Under the pieces are notes generated by a model. It did not search any database, was not told the DNA's origin, and saw only the letters and a list, made by a program, of their open reading frames with translations. A DNA stretch of 64,000 nt from Aspidiotus rigidus. Lineage: Eukaryota; Arthropoda; Insecta; Hemiptera; Diaspididae. Below are positions 59,211 to 64,000 of the stretch, piece after piece (positions within the stretch are counted from its first letter, which is position 1; the number at the start of each line of letters is the position of its first letter). The DNA lies in the NCBI GenBank assembly GCA_035079385.1, contig JAVHKY010000018.1, positions 62,001-126,000 of the forward strand. The letters run 5' to 3'. The position numbers were made by a program, and so were the translations under genes.

Positions 59211-62005
59211 CATAATTAATTCTGAAGCAATACCGGCTAAATTCATGTGGCCATCAAAGAAATCTCTTCCGCCCAACACTGTCTACAATAATAATGATAA
59301 TGACTACAGAAAAAGTAACCGCCTCCAAAAATTGGAATCCTTCAGCCGTCAATTGAGAGCCCAGGCTGTCAAAATTTCCATAGAAACCGGATGAAATAAT
59401 TTTTGGCAAAACATTCAAGGTCATTCGATATATTATCAGGGAGAAAGAAAAGAAAAACACGCGATTAAGAATTACGAGACTGTAATTGGAAAATCGTATT
59501 TCAACTACTTATTTGGTAAATAACGCGATGTTTACATTAGGATACAAATGGTCATTCTTTATACCCGGTACGCAGTCCGAACTGTCTAGTGCTGGAGAAA
59601 AACCACACGCAGCGATAGTGGACAGGATGGTAAAAAATTTTTCGTACTATAAATTTCTCTCTATGGTTCCGGCTATTATACGCAGCGATACGATAAAGCA
59701 TACTCGTAATTTGCCATTCGTTTTTTTTTTTTTTTCAAGTAGTAAATCGCACAGTATTTTAAAGCTGAAAAAAAATCCTTCTCCCGATGTAAATCAACCA
59801 ATTGACCTAGGAAGTACGCTAATGTGTTATATTTCGTGCACGTACGTGGGCATGTACAAATTATGCGATATTGAACTTGAGCCAGCCCAAACCAACCGAG
59901 TTAGACAGATGTTTGCCCAAATATTACGTCAAGGAACTAAGAAGAAGAGGATAATGAGCTCGACGAGGTGTCTTCTCGAGGCTCCCTCTGCAAAATATTT
60001 CGACTCTCGTTCATGAAGCTCTCGAGGAATGATTAAAAATTACCGTATTATTTCGCAGGTCATTGAACTCCGAAAGAAAGACAGTAGGTATTACCAGGTA
60101 ACTTGATCTGTTTGGGCACCTAAAAAAAACTACATTTTAAGAAAATATGGTTAGAATGTGGAGGAAGAAAGTGTACATACGTAGTACGTACAAGCTTGGC
60201 AACTTTACTCGTAAGATACTCGTGGGTTTTAATCGGGATTGTCTTGTCGCATTATTGACCGGTGGAACTTCTACATTATTTTTGAATGATGTTATTAGAG
60301 TAATAGAATTTAAAACACGTTAGACGTGGTACAAAAGTCCGATGCGGATGTAATCTACTTTGTAGAAAGACAAGATAACATGATGTGCGCCGAGTTACTT
60401 CTAACGCGTATACGGATCTGATATAGATCTGCATACCGTGCTTTTGGTATAAATGATTAGGCAAAGCTGAGTGTAGAAAATACTGCAGGCTAAAAAATTA
60501 ACCCATTTTTGCTGTATCAATGTCGAAAAACTGATGAGCCAAACATAAGTAAACTTCACGTAGATCCGACGTGAGCCAATTTCGGGAACATCATTTTCTG
60601 AAGTGTTTTGCGATGAGATTAGGAAAAAGAATTTCCGATCAATGATTCGAATTTAGAAAGAAAGAATAATCTCAAAATTTCTCCTTGTGTGGCAACTTTA
60701 TCGATTAGGATCAATTTCTTGATAAAGTTGAAATTTTTCTAGCACTAGTCTCTGTCTTTCTTTTTTTTAAGCCTTATTTATTCATTTAGTCGGTGAGTAC
60801 AATTTTTCTTGTTTCTGTTCTCATCATACGCGCTTAGGTCACTTTTTCTCATCATTTTCTATTCAGTGTGACTTTCCGCTCTTGGAAACTTATGGTCATC
60901 CTTGAAAATATTCGAAGTCTGAAACTAAATTGACAGCGAAAGCAAACAACCTAGCAGAGAGGAGAGTCCTCTTCTTTAGTGTTATTCCATGCTCCCGATC
61001 TGGTGGCCTATGAAAATAAGGAGAGCTTTTGCCCGCGTTTCGTCCACGAAGAAGATCGTCATCTACCTTCAATCTCGAGGAAACCTACTTGAAATGAGAA
61101 CTTCGCAAGCCGAGGAAAGAGCTATGTAATCTCATTTCGCCTTTGTGAGTTTCTAAGACGACCACATATTATCAGCATTTCATTCGGATGCGACCAATTA
61201 AGTTTAGTGACCCGTGTTGATGGCTACTTGCTCGTACCAGCTTACCACTCGAAGAAAGGAAATGACCTTCACGAAATGATCGGCTGAAGAACCAAGTACA
61301 TCACAGCATTTACATCGTGTACCTATTTGTAGATCTCGTTGTTTTCGGATGTTGTACGTACGAGTAACACAACTTTTCTTTCTTTCATCTTTCCCTCGTA
61401 TAGTTAGTGCGTAGAGAAGCGTTCGTTCCGCGTGGCGCGCCATCGACATAATTTTCCTTTTCTCTCACTGCGTACACTCTCTCGGTTAAATGAAAACGAT
61501 TTTCATTTAGCGCATCACGAGAAATACGCATCGGTGTTGGTAATTACCCGCAAGAATTCACTGTCGAATGTATAAACGAGAGTGACCTTGGAAGTATTTA
61601 TCGTTCTTCCTCTCTCGCGCACTCATGCTTTTGTTGTTCATTCTCTCTATATATACGCATAGTCGCGTACCTATAAGAAATGTTCGTGCGCAAATGTTTA
61701 TAAGATGGGGTTATTTTCTGAGCGCCCACCTTATGTCTGAACTACTGTGAACACGTGCGCTCAAAGTTCTTGCAGCATCATCGTCAGTATCTCCCTTATC
61801 AATCACTTGATTGTCATGACCACGAGCATCCCTAGTGTAAATACGATTTCACTGATTTTTTACTCCCTCTTTCTTTCCCCAAGTAAAGATACTTCGTAAG
61901 GATTTTCGATTCCTGATTCTTTGAATTGATACGTTCTTGTATGTTACAATTATGGTTGGTCATATTGATACAAAAGTTGTAGCGAAATATTAAAACCACA
62001 CTAAT
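59211..62005. other. No gene recognised
   Basis: The longest frame, 59486-60016 (176 codons, plus), has no recognisable motif and a Phe run from a T tract; I do not support it as a gene. Rest is AT-rich with a CG-richer segment near 61380-61500. Confidence 0.4.
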
Positions 62006-62009
62006 CAAC

Positions 62010-64000
62010 GCCGCTAAGATCTTTCGGTTAACCAACCATCTTTAGAGCACAGACGAAAGCGACTAATCCAACAACAACGAAGACAGAGAAAACCAACTTG
62101 AGGATCATGATTCAACCAGCGAGTCATCGAAGTGTGAGTCATTCTCACAGAATAGCTCAACCAGACCCTCATCAGGAGTATACCTCATTACTCCGATGAC
62201 GTAAGATTCCAATATTTTCTAAAGCCATACGTTCATAGTATGAGTTCTCCCTATGGAGGAGGGAACCAGACCCCTCTTTGACTCTGTGGCCACTTTCGAT
62301 AAGGTGATCGGCAAAGGCCGACTCACCTAATTTACCCTTCTCCCAAGGTTTTTTATGCTCATGGCCCGTATAAACTCCAGGGCAATCGTTGCAGGCCTTA
62401 CTGTAAACACCACCTCTCGGCTAGAGGAATGGGGTCCTTTAATTTTACAAATAAACTTTTTACCGTGTTAGTATTATAATATGCCGGACGGAACCCGAAA
62501 GGACTGAGAACACGGCTCAACTTCAACGAAAATCTACCCAGGTAAGGAAGTCTAATCCAACGTTTCTTCCTATCTAGGCGTGAATCCCTCGGGAGGGAGG
62601 TGGTAGAATTGAGGCTTCTTTTGGTAAGCCTCATACGGACCATTAGGTCGATATCCACGCTAGCCAGGTGCTTAATTGTTCCTAGTTCCTTTTGGAAAGC
62701 GCCCTGACTCAAAGGAATACGAGTCAGACGATGGATCAAGCTATTGAAGGTAGCGATCTTATGTGCAGCTGGACAGAAGGAAGACCCCTTGGATTGTAAT
62801 ATCGGTCGACGTTTCTTTTCTATAAATTCCAAATTCATGGACGCCATCTCTAACCAAAATGGACAAGTCCACAAAATGTATTAATGAGCCACCAACTTCT
62901 AGGGTGAATTTTATGCAAAGGTATTGGCTACTTAAGTAAGTGAGAAACTCACGAAGGAGTTCCACTGGACCGGTCCACGCACAAAGTATGTCGTCCACAT
63001 ATCTCTGCCAGTAAAAGACATGATTTGACAGCACCTGGCCTGAGGAAAATGAGTTGATCTCATATTTGGACATGAATACCTCAGATATCAGAGAGCCCAA
63101 GGGAGAACCAATGGAGATCCCATCCTCATCCGCGAACTCGAAAAAATTTCTCTTTAAATTTTCAGAAGTTGAGGGTCCAACAACCCCTCAGAAGATCAAA
63201 GAATTCCTCCATCTCCTCATGAGGGACACCCGGTTTTACGAGCAATTCGCTCATGTGTTGGATAGTAACAGCCTTAGGGATGTGAGGAAAAAATCCTACA
63301 ACATGAAAGGACCATAAGGTCGTTTCCGGAGGAAGGTTTACGTCCTTCAACCTAGCTGCCAAGAAGCCCGAGTTCTGTACTGAATACGGAGGGGTACAAT
63401 CTACTCGTCATTTAAACCATCGTTCAATAAATTTATCTAATATGTAACTTGGTGACGAGACAAACGACACAACCGGCCGCATGTACTTTAGACAACCCGT
63501 ACAGGAGGGGGGGGGGGGTACCGGGTTAGGTTCCAAAATGGCTTTCATTATAAGTGGACTCTTGATAATAAATTCACTTTTATTAATGATTTTCCTCACC
63601 TCTTCAACAAACTGAGGGAAACAGAAAAGGCTATTTTCCTTGGCCCCACATTGTTTTAGCACATCATGAACACCGGAAACTTAGGACTTTTCCATAATTA
63701 CTACAGCGTTGCTTTGATCTGCCTTAGTAAGGAATAATCCTTCCTTCCTGACCTCCTCTTCAAGTCTTTTATCACCTCAATAAAGGTATTACCCATATAA
63801 GGAAGAGAGGCACTGCCTACTATTTCGGCGCACTTTTTTTGGATGTTCACGCCAGGTCCAATCTTGATTGTCAAGTCAGCCACAACATTAGCAAGAGTCT
63901 CTTGATTCTTAAGAGGGGGGAGGCTAAATTTCAACCCTTTCTCCAACAGGTTCACTTCATCAGAATTATCGCGGCTGGAACTGCTGGACTATTTTACCTC
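62010..64000 (-). mobile_element. Near-complete but frameshifted PLE, runs off the right edge
   Basis: Minus-strand order: N-terminal LEKGLKFSLPPL (63.9 kb), LRQIKATL-KADQSNAVVIM (63.7 kb), RPVVSFVSSPSYILDKFIER (63.45 kb), motif A as FHVVGFFPHIP with His for Asp (63.28 kb), motif B GSPLGSLISEVFMSKYE (63.08 kb), motif C YVDD at 62990-63001, thumb IKFTLEVGGSLIHFVDLSI, connector AHKIATFNSLIHRLTRIPLS, then the nuclease domain with GESAFADHLIESGH and ENSYYERMALENIG near 62210-62330. Several frameshifts, and a deletion removes the YIGET block. The 3' stem motif lies at 62021-62044. It belongs to the same family as PLE-1. Confidence 0.88.

Noticed and set aside
59486..60016. 176-codon ORF
   Set aside because: No motif, a homopolymer-derived Phe run, and no splice or promoter context.
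61025..61075. Second hammerhead-like motif (minus strand, GATGACG then GGACGAAACG)
   Set aside because: The would-be stem II does not pair and the CUGA half is missing.
62175..62200. CTGATGAG hammerhead box on the minus strand
   Set aside because: Lies in PLE coding sequence (PDEGLVE) with no GAAA or stem nearby.

Overview
The window looks like arthropod, most likely insect, nuclear DNA. It has spliced genes with GT-AG introns, an ecdysteroid-kinase-like (EcKL) gene cluster, many decayed Penelope-like retroelements (PLEs), non-LTR relics, MITEs and two complex satellites. There is no sign of a bacterium, plasmid or CRISPR. I cannot place it to order from sequence alone. Homology statements come from recognised motifs and from comparing copies inside the window; no database was searched.

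Left part (1-10.9 kb): three copies of one EcKL gene, two on the far sides of satellite blocks and one between them. Copy 1 is only a 3' end (to 244). Copy 2 is nearly whole with one intron (4633-6119), but has Asn for the catalytic Asp and a frameshifted tail. Copy 3 (from 9042) is cut off after about 60 codons, and a PLE fragment with 62-bp inverted ends follows. The satellite has a ~106-bp monomer. Five monomers make a 530-bp higher-order unit, repeated four times at 1277-3396. Gene plus satellite therefore forms a tandem segmental duplication of about 4.4 kb plus satellite expansion.

10.9-21.1 kb: largely without genes. It holds a TA-flanked MITE, an RNase H relic, a hammerhead-ribozyme motif (15092-15130), an inverted block of the same satellite, a long GA microsatellite and a degenerate ~232-bp tandem repeat.

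21.1-55.3 kb (minus strand): one host gene with five coding exons that join in phase (55264-55329, 52478-52635, 27162-27234, 22731-22901, 21113-21316). They give a 223-residue MH2-like protein that I recognise as the Expansion/Rebuff family, which acts with chitin synthase in Drosophila. Its second intron is 25 kb and full of repeats: PLE relics, MITEs, a non-LTR relic, and a foldback-like structure at 37.3-47.2 kb. That structure has two inverted arms of ~60-83-bp subrepeats, the left arm carrying a 218-bp higher-order repeat, on either side of 5.5 kb of other sequence. Two short insertions near the arms each consist of a near-perfect hairpin plus an AT-rich tail between 12-bp direct repeats.

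55.3-64 kb: a duplicated block interrupted by a MITE, an unrecognised 126-residue ORF, a PLE relic carrying a GA microsatellite, a gene-poor stretch, and a long minus-strand PLE running off the right edge.

The host genes are the EcKL copies and the Expansion/Rebuff-like gene. Almost everything else is repeat-derived. The most unusual items are the foldback-like structure with its CRE-type palindromes, the paired hairpin insertions, and the hammerhead motif beside a satellite block.
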